The notes under the pieces were generated by a model, which was not told where the DNA came from, ran no database searches, and saw only the letters and a program-made list of their open reading frames with translations. A stretch of 62,452 nucleotides of DNA from Nostoc sp. JL34 (GTDB taxonomy: Bacteria > Cyanobacteriota > Cyanobacteriia > Cyanobacteriales > Nostocaceae): the NCBI RefSeq assembly GCF_017114945.1, contig NZ_JABXKQ010000139.1, forward strand, positions 1 through 62,452. The letters run 5' to 3'. A program made the translations under genes and the position numbers. Of the stretch, positions 45,578-55,418 are shown one piece after another. The stretch's first letter is position 1. Each line of letters opens with the position of its first letter.

Positions 45578-48079
45578 TCAGGACTCAGCACTCTCGACTT
45601 TTGCCACTTCCAGCATCGTCTTTAAAACCGAATCTGGATTCAGACTAATCGAGTCAATTCCTTGTTCCACCAAAAACTGGGCAAATTCTGGATAATCGCT
45701 GGGTGCTTGCCCACAAATGCCGATTTTGCGATCGCATTTTTTCGCCGCTTCTATGGCCATTTTCACCATTCGCTTCACACCCTGGCTACGTTCATCAAAT
45801 AACCGGGCCACCAACGCCGAATCTCTATCTAACCCCAATGTCAACTGAGTTAGGTCATTAGAACCAATGGAGAAGCCATCAAATACCTCAGCAAACTCCT
45901 CAGCCATAATCACATTGTTGGGCAACTCGCACATCACATAAACCTGCAAGTCATCAACACCTTGCTTTAAACCATTTTTTGCCATCTCTGCCAAAACTAA
46001 ACGCCCTTCATCGGGAGTGCGACAAAAAGGAATCATTGGAATAACATTCGTTAAACCCATTTCTTCCCTTACCCGTTTGATAGCATGACATTCTAAGGCA
46101 AAAGCTTCTCTGTAGCCTTCATCATAGTAACGCGCCGCTCCTCGCCAACCCAACATTGGGTTTTCTTCATGGGGTTCAAACTGTCGCCCACCTAATAAGT
46201 TGGCATATTCATTACTTTTGAAATCTGACATTCGGACAATCACTGGTTTGGGATAAAATGCCGCTGCAATTCTACCTATACCTTGGGCTAATTTATCTAC
46301 AAAATACTGGGGTTTATCGTCGTAAAGTGAGGTAATTTCCGCGATTTTAGCTTTTACAAATTCATCTTTTAACAAGTCATAATGAATCAACGCCATTGGA
46401 TGAATTTGGATTTGGTTAGCAATAATAAATTCTGTCCGCGCTAAACCGACGCCATCGTTGGGAATTGCTGATAAACTTAATGCTTCTTGGGGATTACCCA
46501 CATTCATTAAAATTTGAGTCCGGGTGCGGGGTAAGTTCTCTAAGGGAACTTCTTTCACTTCAAAAGGTAATAAGCCTGCGTAAACTTTTCCCTCTTCCCC
46601 TTCAGCGCAAGAAATTGTTACCTCTTGACCAGGTTTTAAGATTTCTGTAGCATTGCCGCATCCCACGATCGCAGCTACACCCAATTCTCGCGCAATAATT
46701 GCTGCATGGCAGGTGCGGCCTCCAGAATTAGTGACAATTGCACTGGCGCGTTTCATAATTGGTTCCCAATCAGGGTCAGTTCTCTCTGTCACCAAAACTT
46801 CCCCAGCTTGGAACTGATCGAGTTTGCGAACATCTAAAATTAGGCGTGCTTTTCCTTGACTAATCGCTTCCCCAATCGCACGTCCCGTAACTAGAGGGAT
46901 GAGGGATTCGGGAGTGGTGAGTGGGGATTGGGAAGATTTTTCCCCAGTCCCCAGTCCCCAGTCTCCAGTCTCTAATACCAACCGATAACTCCGCAGCACA
47001 TTTCCCGTCTTCTGCGACTGGACGGTTTCGGGACGCGCTTGCACAATAAAAAGTTGGTTAGTAATGCCATCTTTTGCCCACTCAATATCCATTGGAGTGA
47101 ATATGCCGTGGACTTGGGAATAATGGTCTTCAATTAAACACGCCCAATTTGCTAGTTGTAAAATCTCTTCATCACTCAGGGCAAATTTGCCTCTTTCGCT
47201 GGCTGAAACCGAAACATTTTTCGTAAATTTTGAGCCGTCATCATAGATCATTTTTAGTTCTTTACTGCCCAATTTTTTATCGATAATTGGGCGGAAACCA
47301 GCTTTTAAAGTTGGTTTAAAAACATAATATTCATCGGGATTTACAGACCCCTGGACAACATTTTCACCTAAACCGTAGGCGGCTGTAATTAGTGCTGCAT
47401 CCTTAAAGCCGGTTTCTGTATCAATGGAGAACATCACCCCAGAGGTTGCTAAGTCAGAGCGCACCATTTTTTGCACACCAACGGCAAGGGCAATGCTAAA
47501 GTGGTCAAATCCCTTGGTATGACGATAAGAAATGGCGCGATCAGTAAATAGGGAAGCAAAGCATTTATGACAAGCTGCTAAAACTCCCTCAGCACCGACA
47601 ACATTGAGGTAAGTTTCCTGCTGTCCAGCAAAACTAGCATCGGGTAAGTCTTCAGCAGTGGCGCTAGAACGGACTGCAACATCTGTCTCTGCATGATATC
47701 GTTCAGAGAGACTATGGTATGCTGTGGCGATCGCCTCCCGCAATTCTACAGGAAATGGAGTGTGGATTAGTAGCGATCGCGCTTTTTTTCCCCGTTCTCG
47801 TAAATTTTTGACATCCTCAACATCCAAGTCAGCAAAGAGTTTGCGTAGCTTTGCTTCTAACCCCGCCGATTCAATGAAATGACGATAAGCGTAAGCAGTG
47901 GTGGCAAATCCTGTGGGAACATTAATACCTTTGGGCGTTAGCTGTTGAATCATTTCCCCCAGTGAGGCATTTTTACCACCAACTACAGGGATATCAGCAA
48001 TGCCAATTTCATCAAACCAGAGAATGAGCGATCGCTCTTGGGCAGATAGAGATAAAGTGCTTTTAGATACTGTGGTCAT
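45578..48079 (-). CDS. ppsA: Phosphoenolpyruvate synthase
   Basis: Converts pyruvate, ATP and water to phosphoenolpyruvate, AMP and phosphate (gluconeogenesis). The 833-residue protein has the PPDK N-terminal domain (ILWFDEIGIADIPVVGGKNAS), the phospho-His domain (GGRTCHAAIIARELGV, catalytic His near residue 455) and the TIM-barrel PEP-binding domain (CELPNNVIMAEEFAEVFDGF, GICGQAPSDYPEFAQFL). A segment at about 371-390 (GDWGLGTGEKSSQSPL) is encoded by TCCCCAG heptamers and is foreign to the family. The frame remains open. Confidence 0.96.
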   Translation of the reverse strand: MTTVSKSTLSLSAQERSLILWFDEIGIADIPVVGGKNASLGEMIQQLTPKGINVPTGFATTAYAYRHFIESAGLEAKLRKLFADLDVEDVKNLRERGKKARSLLIHTPFPVELREAIATAYHSLSERYHAETDVAVRSSATAEDLPDASFAGQQETYLNVVGAEGVLAACHKCFASLFTDRAISYRHTKGFDHFSIALAVGVQKMVRSDLATSGVMFSIDTETGFKDAALITAAYGLGENVVQGSVNPDEYYVFKPTLKAGFRPIIDKKLGSKELKMIYDDGSKFTKNVSVSASERGKFALSDEEILQLANWACLIEDHYSQVHGIFTPMDIEWAKDGITNQLFIVQARPETVQSQKTGNVLRSYRLVLETGDWGLGTGEKSSQSPLTTPESLIPLVTGRAIGEAISQGKARLILDVRKLDQFQAGEVLVTERTDPDWEPIMKRASAIVTNSGGRTCHAAIIARELGVAAIVGCGNATEILKPGQEVTISCAEGEEGKVYAGLLPFEVKEVPLENLPRTRTQILMNVGNPQEALSLSAIPNDGVGLARTEFIIANQIQIHPMALIHYDLLKDEFVKAKIAEITSLYDDKPQYFVDKLAQGIGRIAAAFYPKPVIVRMSDFKSNEYANLLGGRQFEPHEENPMLGWRGAARYYDEGYREAFALECHAIKRVREEMGLTNVIPMIPFCRTPDEGRLVLAEMAKNGLKQGVDDLQVYVMCELPNNVIMAEEFAEVFDGFSIGSNDLTQLTLGLDRDSALVARLFDERSQGVKRMVKMAIEAAKKCDRKIGICGQAPSDYPEFAQFLVEQGIDSISLNPDSVLKTMLEVAKVESAES

Positions 48080-48271
48080 AAATATTACCTTTTAAGTTTA
48101 TACTCAATTTGTAAGTGGATAATTGCTACTATATTTTTCCCATATTCAACTTGAGATTTTTGGTTCTGTCGAGTGGTTTGAGATTTGGCAATAAAATGCA
48201 AGACTATAGTCAATAAAAATTAACAATTATTCGGTTTAATGACTTTATCAAAATACCAAATGTAATACACG

Positions 48272-48676
48272 ATGGTGCAACTAGAACGACTCCTGAAAAT
48301 GGCAGAAGATGAGCTAACTGAATACAGCACTGATGCCCGTAAAATGGAAAAACTCCGCCGTAAAATAGGTTTAACAGTGTCGGCAACAGAACAGCAGCAA
48401 GTCAAAGAGGCATTACTTGCTACTATGAAATCTAATATAATTACCCAAGTTGTGGAAGAACAAAGACAAGCAGTAGCCTTACCATTTTGGGGAATTGCTG
48501 GATTGGGTTTGTTACTGGGAATTTCTTTAAATCAACCAATCGGCTTGTTAGCGTCTGTAGTTGGGACTCTATTAGCTTACAGAATTCAAAAATGGGGTTG
48601 GAAATTGCAGGCAACTCGTTTATTGTTACAAACATTGGAAGATATTGAAACGCGTATTGCCCAACCCAATAAGTAA
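48272..48676 (+). CDS. Hypothetical membrane protein with coiled-coil start
   Basis: 134 residues. The first 70 are charged and helical (LERLLKMAEDELTEYSTDAR, MEKLRRKIGL). Two hydrophobic segments follow (ALPFWGIAGLGLLLGISL and IGLLASVVGTLLAYRI), then an amphipathic tail. I recognise no family. It is divergent from ppsA across about 190 bases and stands alone. Confidence 0.65.
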   Translation: MVQLERLLKMAEDELTEYSTDARKMEKLRRKIGLTVSATEQQQVKEALLATMKSNIITQVVEEQRQAVALPFWGIAGLGLLLGISLNQPIGLLASVVGTLLAYRIQKWGWKLQATRLLLQTLEDIETRIAQPNK

Positions 48677-49164
48677 CAAAATAGATTGCACTTTATAGAT
48701 AAACAATCTAGATATATTTGCATTAAAATATACTGATTTTATTGAATAATCACTTAATTTATCCCTCGTTAGCATTTAACAATTCCTTTGGGATCACCAT
48801 AGCAAAAAAATTAGATATTGGATTTGAGATCAGGTATTTATAATCTTGGTTTGTGGACAATGAATGCTACATGATCCTTCTATAGCAGATATTGTTTCAA
48901 CTTGAAAGCCCACGCTAGAGAGTTCACTGGCAATAACTGTCGCTTCTTATTGTTCCTTTACTCATCAACAGTTACCCCCTCTGCTTTCAGCGACATTTAT
49001 CATATTTTCGCCCAATGTTGCCCACAAATAATTTAACTACTACACTATGGTGCATAGTGCGGTTACATATCCTTATTTATGTATCTTTTATTACTTAAAA
49101 TTCAGAAATAATGAAGAGTGAAGAAGCAAAACTTTAATCCTTCACTCTACCTCATTCTATATTT
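48677..49164. other. Gap with a possible decayed coding fragment
   Basis: No intact gene. On the minus strand, 48830-48946 stays open for 38 codons and reads like protein (EATVIASELSSVGFQVETIS, then AIEGSCSIHC). Stops and frame breaks surround it, so it could be the end of a lost gene. I cannot name a family. Confidence 0.3.
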
Positions 49165-51105
49165 CTAAGATTCTCTTCCCGATGCCCAGGTATCACGCCA
49201 TTTAACAGTACCTTCTTTAGCAATCACCCAACGGCGATTTACCAGATTTTCGCGCAGAGGCGATCGCCCTTCTCGCCACATGGCATATTTATAAGCAATC
49301 AGCTTACCAGTACTCTCATCAAAGGGAATCTCAGCAGACCAGGTATTCGAGTTGATGTACTCTAAAGGATATGCTTTGCTGATATCCCAGTTACCCAACT
49401 CAGGGCAATCTCCTGTCACCACAATGATTTCACCGGGTTGGGTATCTACGCCATTGAGTTGGACGCGGACAATTGTCTGTGCTTTGATTCGTTCGCCAAC
49501 ATGGCTGAAAACAATTACTCCCCGTTCCTCTAGTACTAAGTCATAAATCTTGCCGTCTTTCACTTCATACTTATTGCGAGTCACTACGCAGGTATGTTCC
49601 CCATCGGGTAATTCTGTTTCTACTTCTGGTAAGGTGACTTCTCCTCCCCGGTTTAAAGCTACAAAACACAGGGAGTCACGATAGCGACGCACATAACAGT
49701 AAATATCAGGGGTGAGATATTTTTGCCAATGGCTACCCATTGACACGGCTGGATTCAGTCGCCGTAAGCCTGAAAGCAGCCTGATGCAACGATAAATCTC
49801 ACTCTCTGTATCCCAATTTTCCATCATTGGGCGGTTATATGGGTCGTTACCGCCATCGGTGTCGTCATGCAGATACTGTTCTGTACCGTAGTAAATGCAA
49901 GGGATACCGCGAGATGTCATAATTAAGGCGATCGCTACCTTCAACATTGCTGGATCGGGGTTCAGCGATTGGAAGCGGCACATATCATGGTTATCGATGA
50001 AGGTAACTAGTTCTGCTGCCCCGTTGTAGCGATAATCCTGGTCAAAAATATATTGAATTGTCTGGAATCCCATTTCTGAACCTTGCCCCAGTGCGGCTCG
50101 AATTGCCACACACAAACCAAAGTCTAGAAGTGTCATGCCTGAGTGGTTAACAAATTCCACCGAGCGATCGTCACTAGGATTACTGTAAATCCATTCACCA
50201 AAAATAAAGACATCTGGTTTGTGATTGCTCATATCCCCAGTGAATTCTTGCCAAAACCAAATGGGCATGTGCTTGACAGTATCCACCCGCAGTGCATCTA
50301 CACCCCGGTCTAGCCATTGTTTAATTGCTGACTTGATATACTCACGATATTCAGTATTGTTCTCATTAAAGGTTGCTAGACCAGATAGTTCACAGTTCTG
50401 TACTTGCCAATCGTCTTCCCAGTTTTGCACTTCCCCATAATGGTGATACCAATGATTGACATCATCATTGAAATCAGCAATTTTGACGCCATCGTCATAT
50501 AATTCGCCTTTGCTACCGCTGGTATCAGGACTGCTATGGTTGCAGACAATATCTAGCACCAGCTTCATATTCCGCTTGTGCAGTTCTGTAATTAACCGAT
50601 CAAAGGTGGTATTTTTTTCTTCTTGAGTAGCGTTTAAAGAAGGGTTCTCTCCATCAGCAATGTAGCGAGGATTAATCCGCTTAAAGTCTTTTGTCCAATA
50701 GCCATGTAAAGCTGCATTGCCAACAAATAACTCTTCAACTTGCTCGAAGAGTGGAGTTAACCAAAGGGCTGTCACTCCCATGTTTTTGAGATAATCTAAT
50801 TTATCGATGACACCTTGCAAGTCGCCACCCCAGTACTTACCCCAATCTTTTCTAGTTGGATCGTACAGTTCTGAGTTCGCACCTTCGCTGTTATCTAGAT
50901 CGCCATCATAAAAGCGATCGACCACAAGAAAATAAATGGTTTCCTGACGAAATTCAATATCTCTGGTGTAAAGAAACTCTAGGTCAATCTCAGTTTCTGA
51001 TGGTGGTGTTTCTATAATAGCGTCTACTTTTTCTTGTGCAGAATCAACTTTATATTGATCTGGTGAAAACTGAGATGGAGGGGTTTGTACCATAAAAGAA
51101 CTCAA
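49165..51105 (-). CDS. GH13 alpha-amylase-family enzyme with starch-binding-like C-terminus
   Basis: A 646-residue glycoside hydrolase acting on alpha-glucans such as glycogen. A 45-residue polar N-terminus precedes the TIM barrel (YFLVVDRFYDGDL). Catalytic residues by family position are Asp275 (ALRVDTVKH), Glu304 (FIFGEW) and Asp374 (DNHDM). The last 100 residues (VQLNGVDTQPGEIIVVTGDC, PELGNWDISKAYPL) match a CBM20-like starch-binding module. There is no signal peptide, so it likely works on internal glycogen. The start may be the TTG at 51105 or the ATG at 51093. Confidence 0.93.
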   Translation of the reverse strand: MSSFMVQTPPSQFSPDQYKVDSAQEKVDAIIETPPSETEIDLEFLYTRDIEFRQETIYFLVVDRFYDGDLDNSEGANSELYDPTRKDWGKYWGGDLQGVIDKLDYLKNMGVTALWLTPLFEQVEELFVGNAALHGYWTKDFKRINPRYIADGENPSLNATQEEKNTTFDRLITELHKRNMKLVLDIVCNHSSPDTSGSKGELYDDGVKIADFNDDVNHWYHHYGEVQNWEDDWQVQNCELSGLATFNENNTEYREYIKSAIKQWLDRGVDALRVDTVKHMPIWFWQEFTGDMSNHKPDVFIFGEWIYSNPSDDRSVEFVNHSGMTLLDFGLCVAIRAALGQGSEMGFQTIQYIFDQDYRYNGAAELVTFIDNHDMCRFQSLNPDPAMLKVAIALIMTSRGIPCIYYGTEQYLHDDTDGGNDPYNRPMMENWDTESEIYRCIRLLSGLRRLNPAVSMGSHWQKYLTPDIYCYVRRYRDSLCFVALNRGGEVTLPEVETELPDGEHTCVVTRNKYEVKDGKIYDLVLEERGVIVFSHVGERIKAQTIVRVQLNGVDTQPGEIIVVTGDCPELGNWDISKAYPLEYINSNTWSAEIPFDESTGKLIAYKYAMWREGRSPLRENLVNRRWVIAKEGTVKWRDTWASGRES

Positions 51106-52008
51106 AATTTAATGTAATTCATAACTTGTAGACTACAACGTTTCGAGTATTGTGTATCGTTACAAGCTTCGGTATTTTGACATCCTGCGCACGATGTAGG
51201 TATCTATCGCTAGCTAGTTTATAATTCTATCGGTAGACATAATTCATTTGCTAGAGGATAAAAATAAAGGAATACAGCAGTTATTAACGATTCTTACTTG
51301 ACAACAAAAATTTACAATATTTTAGTTAAGTTGACTGCGGTAAATATTGAGCCTAGCTCGTGTTTCAGTGTATATTCGAGAACGAATTTTAGAACACGTT
51401 AACTCTTTCGGTGTGAAATCAGAATTTGTACTACAAAGTCAACACCTGGTTAACAACTCAATGGAATGCAAACTCGATCGAGTTCATCTTGTCAATTACT
51501 ACCATTTGAAAGACTCGATTAGCGGTCATTTGGATTAATATGAAAACCTGGACAATGTTGAAACGAAATATCAGGCATCCTGGGGAGAGTAAAGACACCA
51601 ACGTTACTGATTAGATTCAAGTTTTTACAAAAATATCGTTGAGTGCTTCGGAGTATGTCTTAAATCATTAGAGAGGAAGTCAGCAGTTTGTGCAGCTGGA
51701 TGACAGCAAGGCTTAACTAGCGCTAGAAATTAGCTGTCAACAAGGTTTTGTTACACCTGAGCAATACTGAGTAAACCACGTCTTAGCCCGCTTTTTCTCT
51801 AGAATATTCGCTCCATTGATCGAGAGTGCTGAGTTAAAAGTGCCTTGGCTGAGAGTTAAAAGACCACCCATAAGGAGCCTTGCTCTTACCAAGTGCATCT
51901 GTGCTGAATACTTTTTCTGGACTCAGCATTCAACACTGAGTAAGGTAAACTGACCATTGTCACTTTCAATCTGTTATTACTATCAAAGAATTAATTTAGG
52001 TAGCAATT
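51106..52008. other. 900-base gap upstream of the TerB-like gene
   Basis: No credible gene; a 63-codon plus-strand frame at 51347-51538 has no family resemblance. The stretch is AT-rich with the divergent promoters of the amylase and the TerB-like gene expected at its ends. No strong repeat was noticed. Confidence 0.45.
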
Positions 52009-53061
52009 ATGACAAAATATGACAAGGTTTTTAACTCATCAAAGACATCAGAGGAATCACTAAGTCCAGAGGAAGCGGTGGCGGCGATCGCAACTGTCAC
52101 TGCGATCGCTGATTCATCGATTGAAGTTATAGATGCAGAAAGTTTAGCGGGTATCCTCTGGGAATTCGAGGTTTTCGAGGAATACTCAGAAGATGAAATC
52201 GCAGAAATAGTTGATAGACTCATAGGCATTGCCGAAGAAGAGGGAATTGGGCCCCTGTTTAATGTCGCCAAAGTATCTCTTTCAGATGAATTAGTGCTGG
52301 ATGGTTTTGCTGCTGGGGTAATAGTGCTTTTAGACGATGAACTCGCCATCCCCAAATCAAAACAAGCCTACCTCAAAAAGCTACAAGCGGCTTTGGAACT
52401 TGAGGATGAAGAAGCAGAGGAAATCATCAAAGAGGTAATTGCAGCCTTTAAAGAAGCAGAAGATGAAGAATATGCAGACGACGATGATGATGAAACAGTA
52501 GTCATAGAAGATTTTAGTCAACAGACATATCAATCTCCCTTAGGTAACTTTACTGTGCAGATTCCGGTTGATCCCCAGCAGGGAGGTAGAATTCAAAGCC
52601 AGGAAGGAGTAGTTGGCTTTTCTGATGACATCGGTACTTTGCTGAGAATCGATTATTATCCTTTCCCCCTGGAACAGTTAGAAGAACTGGAGTCTGTTGG
52701 ACAAGAAGAATATTTACAAACAATCTTAGTAGACAAGTATGTACCCCAAGCGATTTTCGCCAATGTACCAGATGCTTCTGTGGAGTATACCGAATATCTG
52801 AAAGACACTTTGCGAGGCGCTTACTACGTGTTAATCGATATGCCCAAAGGTTCGACGATTTCTAAGCAAGAAAATAATGGAACTGCGATCAGATTAGATG
52901 CGTATCGGGGGCTGCTTACCTTTATCAGTGGTGAATTTTTGTATATAGTTAGTAGTCAGCACAGCTTTATCAACGGCGAAACTCCCGATTCTGTTGAAGA
53001 AGAAGCCGAAGACATCAAGGAGAGTATTTTAGAGTTTGTTGAGACTATAGAGTTCACTTAG
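52009..53061 (+). CDS. TerB-like acidic protein with novel C-terminal domain
   Basis: A 350-residue, very acidic cytoplasmic protein. Residues about 17-150 look like the all-helical TerB/tellurite-resistance fold (SPEEAVAAIATVTAIADSSI, LDDELAIPKSKQAYLKKLQA). A run of Asp/Glu (EDEEYADDDDDE, about 150-163) separates a C-terminal beta-rich domain (YQSPLGNFTVQIPVD, GAYYVLIDMP, RGLLTFISGEFLYIVSSQHS) that I cannot name. TerB proteins bind metal and take part in membrane stress responses. The TerB assignment is by pattern, not search. A 21-bp tandem array and a Ser/Thr kinase follow. Confidence 0.7.
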   Translation: MTKYDKVFNSSKTSEESLSPEEAVAAIATVTAIADSSIEVIDAESLAGILWEFEVFEEYSEDEIAEIVDRLIGIAEEEGIGPLFNVAKVSLSDELVLDGFAAGVIVLLDDELAIPKSKQAYLKKLQAALELEDEEAEEIIKEVIAAFKEAEDEEYADDDDDETVVIEDFSQQTYQSPLGNFTVQIPVDPQQGGRIQSQEGVVGFSDDIGTLLRIDYYPFPLEQLEELESVGQEEYLQTILVDKYVPQAIFANVPDASVEYTEYLKDTLRGAYYVLIDMPKGSTISKQENNGTAIRLDAYRGLLTFISGEFLYIVSSQHSFINGETPDSVEEEAEDIKESILEFVETIEFT

Positions 53062-53122
53062 TACAGCATTTCATTCACTCGTAGCGATATTAAATTTGAC
53101 AAGACTCTGCAATGCCAATACA

Positions 53123-53311
53123 TTGACTTGTATCGTTAATGCGTTGACTTGCATCGTTAATGCGTTGACTTGCATTGTTAATGCATTGACTTGCATTGTT
53201 AATGCGTTGACTTGCATTGTTAATGCGTTGACTTGCATCGTTAATGCATTGACTCGCATCGTTAATGCGTTGACTTGCATCGTTAATGCGTTGACTTGTA
53301 CTAAAAACGCT
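53123..53311. repeat. Nine-copy 21-bp tandem array
   Basis: TTGACTTGCATYGTTAATGCR is repeated nine times at exact 21-base spacing (TTGAC at 53123, 53144, 53165, 53186, 53207, 53228, 53249, 53270 and 53291). Each unit has a dyad, GCAT-N5-ATGC. Open frames on both strands through it are a by-product of the unit being a multiple of three. Confidence 0.95.
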
Positions 53312-53519
53312 ACGCTTTTACGCAAATGTCACCGCAAAAAAGGGTCGAAATAGAAAAATATTCTTTCTCAAAGTTAAATCGGCAGTTAGAAACCGCGTTT
53401 ACACAAAGCTTTACCCACCTCTTTGAGTTTAAAACCCTGAATTTTCCTTAATTGGTATTGGGAACGAATGGCATTCTCAATTCAATGTCCATAACTCATC
53501 AACTTATCTGATGTACATT

Positions 53520-53596
53520 TGGAAAGGGCGATGTCTGACGACAAGCCTGGAGAAGACAGGAAATTTCCGGCTCCGCACTGGGTCTCTACACTTGTA
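53520..53596. repeat. Dispersed CTGACGACAAGCC element before the kinase
   Basis: TGTCTGACGACAAGCC...GGGTCTCTACACTTG matches the TCTGACGACAAGC...GTCTACACACTTC piece at about 24395-24427. It fills the leader of the kinase gene and leaves no obvious ribosome binding site at 53604. Confidence 0.6.
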
Positions 53597-53603
53597 ATTT
53601 TTC

Positions 53604-55418
53604 ATGACAATAACCCTGCTGAACAATCGCTATCAAATTATCCAGATAATCGGCGCTGGTGGGTTTGGCGAAACCTTTCTAGCAGAAGATGTCCACATGC
53701 CTTCTCGCCGCCGCTGTGTGATTAAGCAACTAAAACCGATAACCAATAATGACCCGCAAACCTACCAACTTATCCAACAAAGGTTTGAACGGGAAGCTGC
53801 AACCTTGGAGTATTTGGGTGAAAGTAGTCATCAAATTCCTAAACTCTACGCCTACTTTTCTGAGAACGGGCAGTTTTACCTCGTCCAAGAATGGATTCAC
53901 GGCCAAACCCTGACAAAAATTGTCGAAGCCAAAGGATTTGAGAGTGAAACTGCTGTTCGGCAAATTCTCTTGAGTCTGCTTTCAGTCTTAGATTATGTCC
54001 ACAGTAAAGGCATTATTCACCGCGATATCAAGCCAGATAACATAATTTTGCGTTCTGTTGATAGCAAGCCAGTTTTGATTGATTTTGGTGCAGTCAAAGA
54101 AACAATCCGTTCAGTGGTGAATTCTCCAGGATACCCCACGCGATCGCTCGTCATTGGTACGCCTGGATATATGCCTAGCGAACAAGCCGTTGGCCGCCCA
54201 GTTTACGCCACTGATATCTACAGCTTAGGTTTAACAGCAATTTATCTGCTGACTGGCAAACACCCGCAAGAACTAGTAACTGATCTGAAAACTGGGGAAA
54301 TACTTTGGCAAAATCACGCCTCTCACGTCTCTTCCCAATTGGCAGGGGTACTTAATCAGGCAATTAAGCCTCATGCTGGCGATCGCTACAGCACTGCCAG
54401 TAAAATGCTACATGCCTTGCAGTCTGCTAGTAATATACCTCCTGAGTCAGTTGCAAATACTTCCACAGTCATTTTTTCTTCCACTGCTACATCGACTCGA
54501 CAAACCCAGCCATTATATTCCCCACAAAAAAATTCTGCGATTCCTGGGTATTCCCCTCCTGGAAACTGGCAAAAACCTGCTGTGATTGTTGGTAGTTTGC
54601 TCATAGGCGGCTTGATTGGGGCAGTAGCAATTCCTAGCATCATTCGTCAGCAACAACCAGAAACAACCATTGCTACAAATCCCACGCAATCGCCAGAATC
54701 TTTTCCAACTCCTGCATCTAGCGAACCGCCCGTTTCTTCCCAAACTTCTCCAGTCCCAGTTATTCCTAGACGACAGCCAGTAATTCCCGATCCTTTACCA
54801 ACCTCTAATCCCCCAGTTGTATTGATCCCACGGCCAAAACAAGAGCCTTTAACTTCAGATACTCCAGCACCAGTAGCACTATCCACACCACAGCCAGAAC
54901 CAAAGAATGAGACGAGTGCAGTTCCCACTCCACAAAACAACGATCAGCCGCCCAGTAAATTAGCTGCCACAACCAGCAGGCAAAGCGTTCCCGCATTTCC
55001 TACAGGTACATCAAGAAGCGCCGTAGAAGCTACCCTCGGCAAACCAAATCAAGATTTAAGAGGCGCATGGGGCAAAACTCGTGCTGTCGTTTACAAACTA
55101 GTGCCAAACAAAATTGACCTTGGCTATTTATTTGATCGTAATTCTAAAGTGTTGCGTCAAACTGAGGTATCTTTTGCTCAATCGGTAGATCCGCAGGTAA
55201 TGGAGGCTACCTTGAATGGAATGTTAAGTGGGCAAGCTACTGAAGAAATTAAGCAGGGACTCAAACAAGTACAACAGCGCCAATCTGATAATTTTAGTTT
55301 TAAGAATGGCTCAGTTAAAGGTCAGATTATCCGCCAAGAATGTGATTTTATCTACATCAGCATCTGGGATGTAGATTTACATGATTTTGTGAGTCCATCT
55401 ACAGCCAAACAGTGTTAA
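53604..55418 (+). CDS. Ser/Thr protein kinase with transmembrane and external domain
   Basis: A 604-residue Hanks-type kinase. The P-loop is IGAGGFGETFLAED, and the catalytic lysine is in CVIKQLK. The catalytic loop is HRDIKPDN (near residue 139), with IDFGAV and GTPGYMPSEQ. A membrane span lies at about 325-347. A Pro/Thr-rich linker follows (about 350-460), and a 140-residue C-terminal domain (SRSAVEATLGKPNQ to SIWDVDLHDFV) lies outside. That domain resembles small lipoprotein-like folds, with a GKPN-type start, and may sense the periplasm. The TerB-like gene upstream is a possible functional neighbour. Substrates are unknown. Confidence 0.92.
   Translation: MTITLLNNRYQIIQIIGAGGFGETFLAEDVHMPSRRRCVIKQLKPITNNDPQTYQLIQQRFEREAATLEYLGESSHQIPKLYAYFSENGQFYLVQEWIHGQTLTKIVEAKGFESETAVRQILLSLLSVLDYVHSKGIIHRDIKPDNIILRSVDSKPVLIDFGAVKETIRSVVNSPGYPTRSLVIGTPGYMPSEQAVGRPVYATDIYSLGLTAIYLLTGKHPQELVTDLKTGEILWQNHASHVSSQLAGVLNQAIKPHAGDRYSTASKMLHALQSASNIPPESVANTSTVIFSSTATSTRQTQPLYSPQKNSAIPGYSPPGNWQKPAVIVGSLLIGGLIGAVAIPSIIRQQQPETTIATNPTQSPESFPTPASSEPPVSSQTSPVPVIPRRQPVIPDPLPTSNPPVVLIPRPKQEPLTSDTPAPVALSTPQPEPKNETSAVPTPQNNDQPPSKLAATTSRQSVPAFPTGTSRSAVEATLGKPNQDLRGAWGKTRAVVYKLVPNKIDLGYLFDRNSKVLRQTEVSFAQSVDPQVMEATLNGMLSGQATEEIKQGLKQVQQRQSDNFSFKNGSVKGQIIRQECDFIYISIWDVDLHDFVSPSTAKQC

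Noticed and set aside
51347..51538. 63-codon frame upstream of the TerB-like gene
   Set aside because: No recognisable pattern, no ribosome binding site and no neighbour support.
53071..53353. Repetitive open frames on both strands over the 21-bp array
   Set aside because: A 21-base unit is a multiple of three, so open frames arise automatically; the NALTCIV and QVNALTM repeats have no known protein counterpart.
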